Positions 13,590 to 19,744 of a stretch of 46,710 nt of DNA are shown piece after piece. A program made the translations under genes and the position numbers. Source of the DNA: a virus; the IMG/VR virus record IMGVR_UViG_3300042691_034972, positions 1 through 46,710 of that record; one strand, 5' to 3'. Below the pieces are notes generated by a model. The model made no database searches and had not been told where the DNA came from. It saw only the letters and a list, made by a program, of their open reading frames with translations. Numbering within the stretch: position 1 is the stretch's first letter; each line of letters opens with the position of its first letter.

Positions 13590-13841
13590 TCACTCAGCGA
13601 GATGGACGAGGTGGGCTTCGAGATAATCGATCACGCAGTTGATCTTGTTCTGCATCTCCTCCCGTTCTTGACAGGCTTTGCTCCAGGCGTCGGGTTCAGC
13701 CACGTAGTAGTCCCTGGCGTTGAACTCGATCTCTCGGAATGCCCGTCTGAACTTGAGCAGTTTCCTGTACGCTGCATCGTAACCCTCGAGCAGCATCTCG
13801 CGGCTGGTGCCGTTCAGGTGGATGGTTGGGAGTGATGTCAT
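13590..13841 (-). CDS. Conserved phage protein, IHLNGTS family
   Basis: The 83-residue product starts MTSLPTIHLNGTSREMLLEG. It continues YDAAYRKLLKFRRAFREIEF, NARDYYVAEPDAWSKACQER and a final helix. The order IHLNGTS / LL-x-GY-x-AA / RDYY / V-x2-YLEAH is one I know from many unrelated tailed phages, so it is a conserved small phage family of unknown function. The start overlaps the upstream stop as ATGA. Confidence 0.8.
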   Translation of the reverse strand: MTSLPTIHLNGTSREMLLEGYDAAYRKLLKFRRAFREIEFNARDYYVAEPDAWSKACQEREEMQNKINCVIDYLEAHLVHLAE

Positions 13842-14089
13842 GAGTAGTGGGTGACGCGTTGACGGTAGCTCAGGACGTCGCGCTTCCAGGTGCTCTCCGG
13901 ATGGTTTAGGACAGCCTCGAAGGCCTGGTCGACACGGATCTTTGGGCCTCCGTGGTTGAGCATCGCGATGGTGGCGTTGTCGAGCTCCTGGAGCAGATCA
14001 CTGACGGGGCTGGCCTTGTGTTGCGGGAGATCGCGACCCTTCTCTTTGTAGTAGTCTTTCCAGTCGTCAGGCATTTCAGCGGTAGGCAT
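13838..14089 (-). CDS. Hypothetical 83-residue protein
   Basis: The product starts MPTAEMPDDWKDYYKEKGRD, then DLLQELDNATIAMLNHGGPK and a basic helical end. It is charged, helical and soluble. Its ATG follows the A/C-rich leader CACACCAAGACC with no Shine-Dalgarno site, and its stop overlaps the IHLNGTS gene as ATGA. No family recognised. Confidence 0.62.
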   Translation of the reverse strand: MPTAEMPDDWKDYYKEKGRDLPQHKASPVSDLLQELDNATIAMLNHGGPKIRVDQAFEAVLNHPESTWKRDVLSYRQRVTHYS

Positions 14090-14129
14090 GGTCTTGGTGT
14101 GATGGTGGGGGTTGTGGTTCGGTTACGGG

Positions 14130-14561
14130 TTACCAGCTACTGTCGTAGAAGACCCGTAGACCGTTCTTGATGGCGTTCTTGGCTTTCTTGCAGAACTGTA
14201 GATCTTGGTACTTGTATTCTTCGTCGCTGTTATCACCGAAGAAGAATCCTGTCGTATCACCCAGACCTCCGTTCAAGGTGCCAGCATTGACATCCTTTTC
14301 GAGTTGAGCTATGTCTTCGAGCGTGAGTTCGAACTCTACTCCGTTGAATGGATCAGTGATTAAGGTGTTGGCTTCGTAGGAATCAATGTTGCCAGTCTTC
14401 TTCCTCCAGCAGCGCTCCATCCATCCTTGTAAGTTTGGGTGCTTGCGCCACTCCTGGAGAAGAATCCAGCAATTGTCATACTCGTAGTCGAACTTGTCGA
14501 CGCCTTCGAGATTGCCAGGTGCACAACCTACTTTGATGTAGGCCCATTGATCGAGTCCCAT
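14130..14561 (-). CDS. GLDQW-type phage protein
   Basis: The 143-residue product starts MGLDQWAYIKVGCAPGNLEG, then ILLQEWRKHPNLQGWMERCW, an acidic beta-rich middle, and a C-terminal LQFCKKAKNAIKNGLRVFYD. Proteins beginning MGLD[QM][YW] with an EWRKH-x2-LQ-x-WM block are widespread in phages and some bacteria; they have been misannotated as phosphoglycerate kinase, but no kinase motif is visible here. Leader: GAACACCACC, no Shine-Dalgarno site. Confidence 0.78.
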   Translation of the reverse strand: MGLDQWAYIKVGCAPGNLEGVDKFDYEYDNCWILLQEWRKHPNLQGWMERCWRKKTGNIDSYEANTLITDPFNGVEFELTLEDIAQLEKDVNAGTLNGGLGDTTGFFFGDNSDEEYKYQDLQFCKKAKNAIKNGLRVFYDSSW

Positions 14562-14569
14562 GGTGGTGT

Positions 14570-14791
14570 TCAGGATGCAGGTGTGGCTGCGGTCTGGCAG
14601 ATCGCTTCATGGGTGAGAAGTCGTGCGGCTTCTTCAGCTTTAATCTCTGCTCCGCCACGCATCTCTGGTCGATCCATGAAGTAGAAGATCAGACCTTCTG
14701 CCAGGAGAAGCGATAGCATCTGTTCTGGTGGCCGAAGTTCGGCATTGGCTGCGAGCTGTACCACGCGTGATTGGGTTGCAGTGAGTTCCAT
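14570..14791 (-). CDS. Hypothetical 73-residue protein
   Basis: The product starts MELTATQSRVVQLAANAELR, then PPEQMLSLLLAEGLIFYFMD, then an Ala/Glu-rich helix. The start fits a short strand plus helices, reminiscent of small ribbon-helix-helix or toxin-antitoxin regulators, but no clear signature. It sits eight bases before the GLDQW gene in a same-strand run. Function unknown. Confidence 0.6.
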   Translation of the reverse strand: MELTATQSRVVQLAANAELRPPEQMLSLLLAEGLIFYFMDRPEMRGGAEIKAEEAARLLTHEAICQTAATPAS

Positions 14792-14816
14792 TGTGTTGGC
14801 GGGATGGCGTGTGTAG

Positions 14817-15221
14817 TCAGGAGGCTACAGAGCGGCCATCGATGTAGATGGTTGGGTTGTTGATCGCGATCCCTTTACGCTGTTCGATCTGCTGTTTGGC
14901 CTTCAGCATGTCCAGCTCATCCTGCAGGGTGTCGCTGTATGTCCAGCTGGCACGCTCACGGAGAGAGATGACGAAAGCTTTATCGGTTGTGTACATGCAA
15001 CGGGTCTGGCCAGACTGCATGGTGTGGAGCAGTCGACCACGAACAGCCTCGAGTTCATCACGCAGCTCCTTCATCTGCAGGGAGAGACGACGGAACGTCT
15101 CCACATCTGATTCGATTTGAGAGGTGAAGGCAGCCGCACGGATTGACTCCTTCGTTACGATGCGGCGACCGACGTTAGGAAGGCCAGGGATGTTGCGCTT
15201 GCTTGTCTTGGCGGTGGTCAT
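14817..15221 (-). CDS. Hypothetical coiled-coil protein, 134 residues
   Basis: The product starts MTTAKTSKRNIPGLPNVGRR and has a long helical middle (FRRLSLQMKELRDELEAVRG) suited to a coiled coil. A strand-rich part (AFVISLRERASWTYSDTLQD) and a Lys/Gln helix before NNPTIYIDGRSVAS follow. The leader CACCCACCAACACCACACC has no Shine-Dalgarno site. I do not recognise the family. Confidence 0.65.
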   Translation of the reverse strand: MTTAKTSKRNIPGLPNVGRRIVTKESIRAAAFTSQIESDVETFRRLSLQMKELRDELEAVRGRLLHTMQSGQTRCMYTTDKAFVISLRERASWTYSDTLQDELDMLKAKQQIEQRKGIAINNPTIYIDGRSVAS

Positions 15222-15320
15222 GGTGTGGTGTTGGTGGGTGGTGCGGTTGCGGGCCTCGGATGAGACCCGCTGAGAGTGTTCTAGGTCATCCCCTGAGGAA
15301 TGGCTGTATATGAGAACACA

Positions 15321-15638
15321 CTATTTGCAAAGCTTCACAGGCGTCGGCTCGAAATATCGATCCCTCTCAATGGGGAGACCGAGAGGCCCACGCAGTTCCT
15401 GGAGCTCATCGATGTTGAAGTAGCCGAGCTCACACTCCAGCCCGCAAACCAGGCCGAAGCATTCGTTAGTCTCGGGGTCGCGCTCGGTGACGTACCACGT
15501 CTTGTTGGAATCAGGTGTGAAGAGCTTTACGAAAGCTATGGCTTCATCACCGAGACCATCTTGTGAGTAGAGCGCCGGCAACTTCTTCTCGAGTGCTTTG
15601 GTGAGTAGCTTCACTGGTTTGAAATAGTTAGTGGTCAC
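15321..15638 (-). CDS. DUF2958 protein
   Basis: The 105-residue product starts MTTNYFKPVKLLTKALEKKL and continues with PALYSQDGLGDEAIAFVKLF, TPDSNKTWYVTERDPETNEC, FGLVCGLECELGYFNIDELQ and ELRGPLGLPIERD. These blocks, in this order, are the whole DUF2958 domain. DUF2958 proteins occur on plasmids, conjugative elements and phages; their biochemical role is not established. The start overlaps the stop of the upstream gene as ATGA. Confidence 0.93.
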   Translation of the reverse strand: MTTNYFKPVKLLTKALEKKLPALYSQDGLGDEAIAFVKLFTPDSNKTWYVTERDPETNECFGLVCGLECELGYFNIDELQELRGPLGLPIERDRYFEPTPVKLCK

Positions 15639-15904
15639 GATTGAGGTGCTTCGTAAACTTCAAGTGCTTTCGCGACTTCCTTCTGCATCCCCTTCAAGAA
15701 ATCGAGGAAAGACTCCCTGTCTTTACGCATGGTCGTGTTGTTCACGTAGTTGATCATGGCACCATGCAGATCCCTTTGGTTGATCCCTTCAATCCCGATG
15801 GTTTCACCACCTGCATGATCTCTGATCACGATCTCACCATCGTAAGTGCAGAAGTGAATGCTGGCGTTGTACGCCGTGAAGCTGTACGTAGTTTGCTTAT
15901 CCAT
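15635..15904 (-). CDS. Hypothetical 89-residue protein
   Basis: The product starts MDKQTTYSFTAYNASIHFCT, then EIVIRDHAGGETIGIEGINQ and a helix FLDFLKGMQKEVAKALEVYE. The beta-rich first half plus a long C-terminal helix suggest a small folded protein. ATG 15904 is chosen; the longer in-frame start at 16018 is a shadow of the gene at 15912-16073. The stop overlaps the DUF2958 start as ATGA, so the two are probably coupled. Confidence 0.68.
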   Translation of the reverse strand: MDKQTTYSFTAYNASIHFCTYDGEIVIRDHAGGETIGIEGINQRDLHGAMINYVNNTTMRKDRESFLDFLKGMQKEVAKALEVYEAPQS

Positions 15905-15911
15905 GGTGTAA

Positions 15912-16073
15912 TCAGAATGCAATGTAAGGTGTAGCGTCGCGACCGTTCGGTGTGTCAATGTCGAGCACTTCGATCCGTTGGATGTTGGTACCACCCTCAA
16001 TGCGAGGGATGATGTCATTGGGATCGAGACCTTCGCGGTGTTCGATCTGGACTAAGACGTAAGCAGTGGCCAT
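15912..16073 (-). CDS. Hypothetical 53-residue protein
   Basis: ATG 16071-16073 to TGA 15912-15914. The product starts MATAYVLVQIEHREGLDPND, then IIPRIEGGTNIQRIEVLDID and ends TPYIAF. The strand-helix-strand pattern reads as a compact folded domain. The leader CACACCACAACCACC is a clear example of the Shine-Dalgarno-less type in this block. It fills what would otherwise be a 180-base gap. Family unknown. Confidence 0.68.
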   Translation of the reverse strand: MATAYVLVQIEHREGLDPNDIIPRIEGGTNIQRIEVLDIDTPNGRDATPYIAF

Positions 16074-16088
16074 GGTGGTTGTGGTGTG

Positions 16089-16295
16089 TCAGTTGACTGA
16101 TTCGATGAAGCCGAGTTCGAGATCATGGAGAGGACCGTGATCACCACGTCGTTCGAGGCGATACCAGTTGAGCTCCCAGCCACACTCCTGGCGGTCGTCG
16201 CGGATGAGGGACTCGAGATCTTTGAGATCTTCCAGACCACCGGATAGTTTGATCCGTACCTTGTGTGGATCTCGATTGCGGCGGGCGTCAGACAT
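16089..16295 (-). CDS. Hypothetical 68-residue protein
   Basis: The product starts MSDARRNRDPHKVRIKLSGG, then LEDLKDLESLIRDDRQECGW, ELNWYRLERRGDHGPLHDLE and LGFIESVN. It is charged, with a strand-helix-strand-strand layout similar to small ferredoxin-like folds. ATG 16295 is chosen; the upstream extension to 16391 has signal-like but implausible composition and overlaps the RlpA-like gene's 3' end. Function unknown. Confidence 0.62.
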   Translation of the reverse strand: MSDARRNRDPHKVRIKLSGGLEDLKDLESLIRDDRQECGWELNWYRLERRGDHGPLHDLELGFIESVN

Positions 16296-16323
16296 TGCAG
16301 GGCAGGTTAAGAGAAGGTTAAGG

Positions 16324-16653
16324 TCAGTAGGAGATGCGAACCTCAGCGATACCATCAAGTGGCACACCAAGGCGATAGGCAGCCCCAGCACTTAGATCGA
16401 TCGAGTTGCAGTCACAGCGATCGGTGATGGTCACACGCAATCGACGTGAGCCGTTCCGGACGGTGACCTGTGTGCCGCAACCGAGCCATGGATGCGCTGC
16501 GCTGACTTCCCAGTGCTGATACGTGTCCCCACAGAATGTGGTTCTGCCGTGGTACCAGGAGTCGTACACCGTGGCGGTAACGGGTCGACCTGTGTGGTGC
16601 GCGAACACCGGCTGATTGAGCAGCGCGATGGCGAGCAGGGTGCGTTTGAACAT
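16324..16653 (-). CDS. Secreted RlpA-like double-psi beta-barrel protein
   Basis: The 109-residue product has a signal peptide (MFKRTLLAIALLNQPVFA, cleavage near residue 18). An RlpA-type double-psi beta-barrel follows: ATVYDSWYHGRTTFCGDTYQ, AAHPWLGCGTQVTVRNGSRR, VTITDRCDCNSIDLSAGAAY. The DRC-D-x4-DLS-x2-A block carries the conserved aspartate of the fold. RlpA relatives bind or cleave peptidoglycan; small cyanobacterial versions are frequent, so this looks host-derived. A phage copy could remodel the wall. Its 5' side carries the structured cassette at 16654-16716. Confidence 0.85.
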   Translation of the reverse strand: MFKRTLLAIALLNQPVFAHHTGRPVTATVYDSWYHGRTTFCGDTYQHWEVSAAHPWLGCGTQVTVRNGSRRLRVTITDRCDCNSIDLSAGAAYRLGVPLDGIAEVRISY

Positions 16654-16716
16654 GTGAGGCTCCTTGCTAAGTGGAGTGTTCCGGCATCCTGGCCCGGGCC
16701 GGGGTTGGGCATGTGA
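16654..16716 (-). promoter_or_regulatory. Intergenic structured cassette, copy 1
   Basis: Reading on the minus strand, the cassette starts after a gene's stop with CATGCCCAACCCCGG, folds a CCGGC/GCCGG stem around a 12-base CCGGGCCAGGAT loop, and ends with TAGCAAGGAGCC close to the next ATG. Copies lie in at least five gaps of this block, with compensatory stem changes. The loop contains a TANNNT-like box in most copies. Probably promoter plus leader. Confidence 0.65.
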
Positions 16717-17256
16717 TCAGAACAGCTCGAGAAGCTCCTCCATAGGTTTGTTCGCGTCCGTTACCCGACCACCAGGGAATGCGGAATCGGGCATGTAGCG
16801 CTCCTGGGGTGCAGAACCATACATCGCGGATTGCCACCGAGCACGGCCGGCAGACTTGTGGCCAGTCAGCCGCTCGGCGAGCATCTCAGCCACCAGCTCC
16901 AGCATGTCACGGTATGGATCGCCTGCGACTTCCATCTGTGCGGTCATCGGCAGGCAGACATCAGCACCAGTGTGGAACCGTGCCATGCGCCAGATGAAGT
17001 AGGCGCGGCTGTCATCAGGCCGCTTCGAGCGCAGCGTGCCAGCTTTGCGTCCCTTCACTGCTTTGACCAGTGCGGCCAGATCAGGCTTGGTGAAGTGGCC
17101 CAGGCTGTCACACCACAGGCAAGGCTTCTCCTTCCTGGGGTAGACCGTGCCATCGACAGCGGTGAAGCCCTCGTAGACGTTGATCATGGTGCCATTGCAG
17201 CGGCCGCAAGGCAGCGTATCGGACTTGAATTGATCCTGCAGCGTGTCGGTGTTCAT
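16717..17256 (-). CDS. Zinc-knuckle protein, 179 residues
   Basis: The product carries CGRCNGT (about residues 17-23) and CLWCDSLG (about 47-54), a DnaJ-like pair of Cys-x2-Cys motifs. A basic helical region (ALVKAVKGRKAGTLRSKRPD), RAYFIWRMARFHTGADVCLP and MLELVAEMLAERL follow. Such zinc-ribbon proteins of unknown function are common in cyanobacterial phages and plasmids. The Cys pairs suggest nucleic-acid or protein binding. Start lies behind the AAAGGATCACC ribosome site of cassette copy 2. Confidence 0.75.
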   Translation of the reverse strand: MNTDTLQDQFKSDTLPCGRCNGTMINVYEGFTAVDGTVYPRKEKPCLWCDSLGHFTKPDLAALVKAVKGRKAGTLRSKRPDDSRAYFIWRMARFHTGADVCLPMTAQMEVAGDPYRDMLELVAEMLAERLTGHKSAGRARWQSAMYGSAPQERYMPDSAFPGGRVTDANKPMEELLELF

Positions 17257-17316
17257 GGTGATCCTTTCTAAGAGGTGATGCCAGCATCCAAGCCCAGGCT
17301 GGTGTTGGGCAGTTGA
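17257..17316 (-). promoter_or_regulatory. Intergenic structured cassette, copy 2
   Basis: Minus strand: CTGCCCAACACCAGC, loop CTGGGCTTGGAT, GCTGG, then TTAGAAAGGATCACC before ATG 17256. The stem is CCAGC/GCTGG, a compensated change relative to CCGGC/GCCGG in copies 1 and 4. Confidence 0.65.
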
Positions 17317-17502
17317 TCAGTCAGCTTCGATGAAGCGGTAGGAGCCACTGGTGTGGATGCGATATTTGGTCCACAAACGCGCAGTTCCATACTCATCCTC
17401 AAACCTAACCCGATCCCGTACGGAAGCTGCAATAGCTCGCTGCACGGCGCAGTTGGCGAGGTTGATCCTATCGAACAGGGTGAGGCTGCGATCGCGGGTC
17501 AT
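17317..17502 (-). CDS. Hypothetical 61-residue basic protein
   Basis: The product starts MTRDRSLTLFDRINLANCAV, then QRAIAASVRDRVRFEDEYGT and ends RIHTSGSYRFIEAD. It is basic and helix-rich. The ATG is preceded by AAAGGATCACCACC, a clear ribosome site provided by the cassette at 17503-17565. Small proteins like this occur in picocyanobacterial accessory regions. Function unknown. Confidence 0.68.
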   Translation of the reverse strand: MTRDRSLTLFDRINLANCAVQRAIAASVRDRVRFEDEYGTARLWTKYRIHTSGSYRFIEAD

Positions 17503-17565
17503 GGTGGTGATCCTTTCTAAGAGGTGGAACCGGCATCCTAGCCCAGGCTGGTGTTGGGCAGTTGA
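17503..17565 (-). promoter_or_regulatory. Intergenic structured cassette, copy 3
   Basis: Minus strand: CTGCCCAACACCAGC, loop CTGGGCTAGGAT, GCCGG, then CTTAGAAAGGATCACCACC before ATG 17502. One stem pair is A-C, so this copy is slightly weakened. The loop contains TAGGAT, a possible -10 box. Confidence 0.6.
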
Positions 17566-17760
17566 TCAGCGGAAGAGGCGCGAACCAGGCCCGAAGTCCT
17601 GCAGGAGCTCTGGGAATGCCTGTTCGATCCTAGCTTTGTTGCGAGGGTCTGCTGCAAACCAGGCGCGTGCCAGCTTCGAGCAGAACCCGCCGCCGTTGCG
17701 CTCCATAGCCTCAAAGGTCTGATGCAGTTGTATGCGATCAAGCGCGGTGGTGGTGGACAT
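17566..17760 (-). CDS. Hypothetical 64-residue cyanobacterial-type protein
   Basis: The product starts MSTTTALDRIQLHQTFEAME, then RNGGGFCSKLARAWFAADPR, NKARIEQAFPELLQDFGPGS. The FCSKLARAW-x-ADP-x-NKARIE-x-AFP-x-LL pattern occurs in many bacterial and phage small proteins of unknown function. ATG 17760 is chosen over an upstream in-frame start at 17793 that would fall inside cassette copy 4. High GC and neighbours suggest host-like ancestry. Confidence 0.75.
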   Translation of the reverse strand: MSTTTALDRIQLHQTFEAMERNGGGFCSKLARAWFAADPRNKARIEQAFPELLQDFGPGSRLFR

Positions 17761-17828
17761 GGCGTGGCTCCGTACTAAGTGGAAGACCGGCATTCTGGCC
17801 CAGGCCGGGGTTGGGCATGTGATCAGAA
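17761..17828 (-). promoter_or_regulatory. Intergenic structured cassette, copy 4
   Basis: Minus strand: CATGCCCAACCCCGGC, loop CTGGGCCAGAAT, GCCGG, then CCACTTAGTACGGAGCCACGCC before ATG 17760. TACGGAG supplies the ribosome site. Same CCGGC/GCCGG stem as copy 1. Confidence 0.65.
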
Positions 17829-17978
17829 CTATACCCGCTGGATCTGCTCGATGTCGAACCCAGGGTGCTCCCGGTGGACGTGGTCGATGCAGTCATCCAT
17901 ATCGATGCATTCCTCGATGGTGAGGAACACCAGCTTATGGGTGATGGGATGTTCGAGAATGACTTTAAAGGTCAGCAT
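17829..17978 (-). CDS. Hypothetical 49-residue protein
   Basis: The product starts MLTFKVILEHPITHKLVFLT, then IEECIDMDDCIDHVHREHPG and ends FDIEQIQRV. It is acidic, with a beta-hairpin-like start and a helix. ATG 17978 is used because TACGGAG lies just upstream; the longer frame to 18119 runs through a degenerate cassette. It is the last gene before the 0.5-kb gene-free stretch at 18.1-18.6 kb. Confidence 0.62.
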   Translation of the reverse strand: MLTFKVILEHPITHKLVFLTIEECIDMDDCIDHVHREHPGFDIEQIQRV

Positions 17979-18060
17979 GGCTGGCTCCGTACTAGGTGGA
18001 GGTGAGCGGTGTTCCCGTTCGGTATTGAACCTAGCGCATCGGGGTTGGCTGTCGCCGGGT
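17979..18060 (-). promoter_or_regulatory. Degenerate cassette and leader before 17829 gene
   Basis: Minus strand: the cassette's start CAACCCCG and its end CCTAGTACGGAGCCAGCC before ATG 17978 are conserved, but the middle stem is replaced by GCGCTAGGTTCAATACCGAA. A TAGGTT hexamer sits where copy 3 has TAGGAT. It supports TANNNT as the functional part. Confidence 0.4.
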
Positions 18061-18085
18061 GTTAACGAATCAACACAGTTCCCGA

Positions 18086-18355
18086 TTAAGTGCAGAGGTT
18101 TGCACAGGGACAGTAGCACGTGCAGTGCGGATCGCGTGAGCCATACAGAGCGTATGGACCATCTGAACCACGTGGACTACTCGGACCACGAAATCCTACC
18201 CAAAAGTTTTCCACACCCTCACGTTAAGTACAAAGCCTTACCCCCACGAATCGTCAGGCGCGAGGCTTGACATCCGTTGCGGCGCAAGGGTTTTCAAGGG
18301 AGGGGTCGTGAGGTCCTTAGGTTATATAAGCCTATTAAGTGCAAAGAATTGCATC
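18086..18355. repeat. Three spaced TTAAGTGCA repeats in gene-free DNA
   Basis: TTAAGTGCAGAGG at 18086, TTAAGTACAAAGC at 18224 and TTAAGTGCAAAGA at 18335 share the core TTAAGTRCARAG, spaced 138 and 111 bp apart on the same strand; two are followed by TTGCA. They may bind a replication or regulatory protein. Chance similarity is not excluded. Confidence 0.4.
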
Positions 18356-18634
18356 AAAAAAGCCTAAATAACCATATAACAGTACCGTTATACGACCCAT
18401 TTCGGGCGCATTTCGGGCCTGTACAGGGCCTTGCACTCTGTCCAGCGTACCTGCACGAGTGACAGGTACTCAGGAAACGTGAAAAACACGCAAAAACGAC
18501 TGCTTTGGTCGCTCTGATCCATCCTACCGCACCGTCAGAACCGCTTAAAACTCAGTTATATTGCGAAAAAGTGTAAATTACGCCGTATTGCGCACTATCA
18601 ACAACAATTTGCTGCTCACTATCAACTATCAACA
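18120..18634. other. 0.5-kb gene-free regulatory or replication candidate region
   Basis: No frame here has convincing composition or a ribosome site on either strand. The region holds TTAAGTGCA repeats, an inverted repeat GTACCTG/CAGGTAC, doubled CATTTCGGG, CCTGTACAGG, and three CTATCAAC octamers near the right end. On the plus strand TTGACA occurs at about 18268. The density of repeats and lack of genes suggest an origin, a packaging site or a long leader; none is proved. Confidence 0.4.
18595..18633. repeat. CTATCAAC repeats, cluster 1
   Basis: Three CTATCAAC octamers lie at 18595-18602, 18619-18626 and 18626-18633 (the last two share one C). The same octamer is repeated at 19686-19703 and 20103-20117, always directly beside a minus-strand terminator, so it is a conserved part of a recurring intergenic cassette and looks iteron-like. 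Confidence 0.75.
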
Positions 18635-18657
18635 CAAAAAATGCCCCTTTCGGGGCA
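18635..18657 (-). terminator. Intrinsic terminator 1
   Basis: TGCCCC (18642-18647) and GGGGCA (18652-18657) form a six-pair stem with a four-base loop, followed on the minus strand by six T (18635-18640). It lies just after the stop of the 44-codon gene at 18665-18799. Confidence 0.88.
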
Positions 18658-18664
18658 AATTCTG

Positions 18665-18799
18665 TCAATTTGTGTCGATCAGGTAGCCTTCGGCGTCGCA
18701 ATCCTCAGGGTAGTCGTCTGATTCGGGCTCACCGTCGAGCCATTCGGGCGATTCCTGCCACTTGTAGGGCACGATCCAGCCGAGATAGGGTGAATGCAT
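18665..18799 (-). CDS. Acidic 44-residue protein
   Basis: The product starts MHSPYLGWIVPYKWQESPEW and ends in a very acidic tail (GEPESDDYPEDCDAEGYLID). ATG 18799 is chosen; the longer in-frame start at 18892 would read through a GC-rich hairpin. A strong terminator follows. It is probably co-transcribed with the 237-residue gene upstream unless the weak hairpin at 18828-18843 stops transcription. Function unknown; DNA-mimic-like acidity is noted only. Confidence 0.6.
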   Translation of the reverse strand: MHSPYLGWIVPYKWQESPEWLDGEPESDDYPEDCDAEGYLIDTN

Positions 18800-18827
18800 T
18801 GTGCGATCCTCAGAATTTGGGTGAAAT

Positions 18828-18843
18828 GGGGGCCGCAGCCCCT
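18828..18843 (-). terminator. Weak hairpin after 18852 gene
   Basis: GGGGC (18829-18833) and GCCCC (18838-18842) form a short GC hairpin between the genes at 18852-19565 and 18665-18799; the T-run on the minus strand is only CATTT. Partial terminator or RNA-processing site. Confidence 0.4.
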
Positions 18844-18851
18844 GTATTTGA

Positions 18852-19565
18852 TCAGGCAGCGACAAAACGGCCGCCTTTTGCCCCATGGGCATTGATCACG
18901 ACGTCAGCGCTGGCCCCATCGCACAAGGTGCAACGCTCGCAAGTCGTCTTGGCTCCCCTTTCAACGCTAGCCGCGCAGTGCACGAGACCTGCTGGATCAG
19001 ACTCACCGGCGGGTTTCACCAGAAAGGTGCGCCAACCGTGAGCCGTAGCTTCCAGGTAATCGGCAAAGCCATCACAGGATGCCTGGCAGACGCCCTTCAG
19101 GTGCTGAGCCCAGGGTTGGCGCCATTGGTGGGTGTAGCCGGTGTGAGCCCCAACGCGATGTAGGAACCGCTCCCACACCTCATTCGGCACCATGGCGGGA
19201 TCCCCTGCAGCACCAAGACGGACAATTTCACCGTCGAAAAAATGCCAATCCGAGCCGATGTGGGGATAGCCGCCGCGCTGATAGCAGTCCCATATTGATC
19301 GTGGGGCCTGGCCCCAGTTGACGTAGCAAGAGCCCAGATTAAGCCCGTGGTGGGGGCAATCTCCGCAGTTAGCACGTCCGTCTTCAGTATTAAAAGCCTC
19401 TACCGGGTGCCGATCCTGGCGCAGGATCCAAACCTGCAGCATGCTGCCAGTCTTGCCATTGGCCGACCGTTTGCGAAGCCCCGTCACGACGCAGACAAGC
19501 GGAGAGCCGTCTACAGGGCTGGGGCCTTCCCATAGGATGCGGCCGTTTAGATTCGGTTTCGTCAT
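18852..19565 (-). CDS. Cysteine-rich conserved phage protein (DUF7227-like)
   Basis: The 237-residue product has GSMLQVWILRQDRHPVEAFN, then CGDCPHHG and CYVNWGQAPRSIWDCYQRGG. RLGAAGDPAMVPNEVWERFL, TGYTHQWR and a C-terminal TTCERCTLCDG cluster follow. The order CGDCPH / CYVN-x-GQAP / RLG-x-GDPA-x-VP / TGYTHQWR is a conserved phage/plasmid family I recall as DUF7227. The cysteine clusters suggest metal or Fe-S binding; the reaction is unknown. It is driven by its own promoter (19614-19664). Confidence 0.82.
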   Translation of the reverse strand: MTKPNLNGRILWEGPSPVDGSPLVCVVTGLRKRSANGKTGSMLQVWILRQDRHPVEAFNTEDGRANCGDCPHHGLNLGSCYVNWGQAPRSIWDCYQRGGYPHIGSDWHFFDGEIVRLGAAGDPAMVPNEVWERFLHRVGAHTGYTHQWRQPWAQHLKGVCQASCDGFADYLEATAHGWRTFLVKPAGESDPAGLVHCAASVERGAKTTCERCTLCDGASADVVINAHGAKGGRFVAA

Positions 19566-19613
19566 CGCGTTCTAAGTGCGAGTGAATGAATCGGGTTTGA
19601 TCCCGATGAGCAA

Positions 19614-19664
19614 ATCCTAGGCCACCGGCGCCCACCGAAACCGAAAAGTTATAACTCTTCACAT
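19614..19664 (-). promoter_or_regulatory. Promoter P1 with upstream 13-mer
   Basis: On the minus strand, GAAGAGTTATAAC (19648-19660, preceded by ATGT) is followed after exactly 28 bases by TAGGAT (19614-19619), 48 bases before ATG 19565. The same motif, spacing and TANNNT box occur at P2 (20031-20081) and P3 (20913-20963). The upstream motif lies too far for a sigma-70 -35 box, so an activator site is inferred. Confidence 0.65.
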
Positions 19665-19685
19665 GTAACATTCCTTCGTTAATCA

Positions 19686-19703
19686 CTATCAACAACTATC
19701 AAC
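19686..19703. repeat. CTATCAAC repeats, cluster 2
   Basis: Two CTATCAAC octamers at 19686-19693 and 19696-19703, with an inverted GTTGATA at about 19713, between terminator 2 and promoter P1. Same unit as clusters at 18595 and 20103. Confidence 0.75.
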
Positions 19704-19718
19704 TTTATAAAAGTTGAT

Positions 19719-19739
19719 AAAAAAGGGGCCGAAGCCCCT
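19719..19739 (-). terminator. Intrinsic terminator 2
   Basis: AGGGGC (19724-19729) pairs with GCCCCT (19734-19739), four-base loop, and six T follow on the minus strand (19719-19724). It ends the 19745-20005 transcript. Confidence 0.88.
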
Positions 19740-19744
19740 GGTAG

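Noticed and set aside
16831-17271. 146-codon plus-strand frame opposite the zinc-knuckle gene
   Set aside because: Antisense shadow in GC-rich DNA; the minus-strand product has clear Cys motifs.
17779-18270. 163-codon plus-strand frame through cassettes and the gene-free tract
   Set aside because: Runs through repeated intergenic cassettes and an antisense gene; composition is not protein-like.
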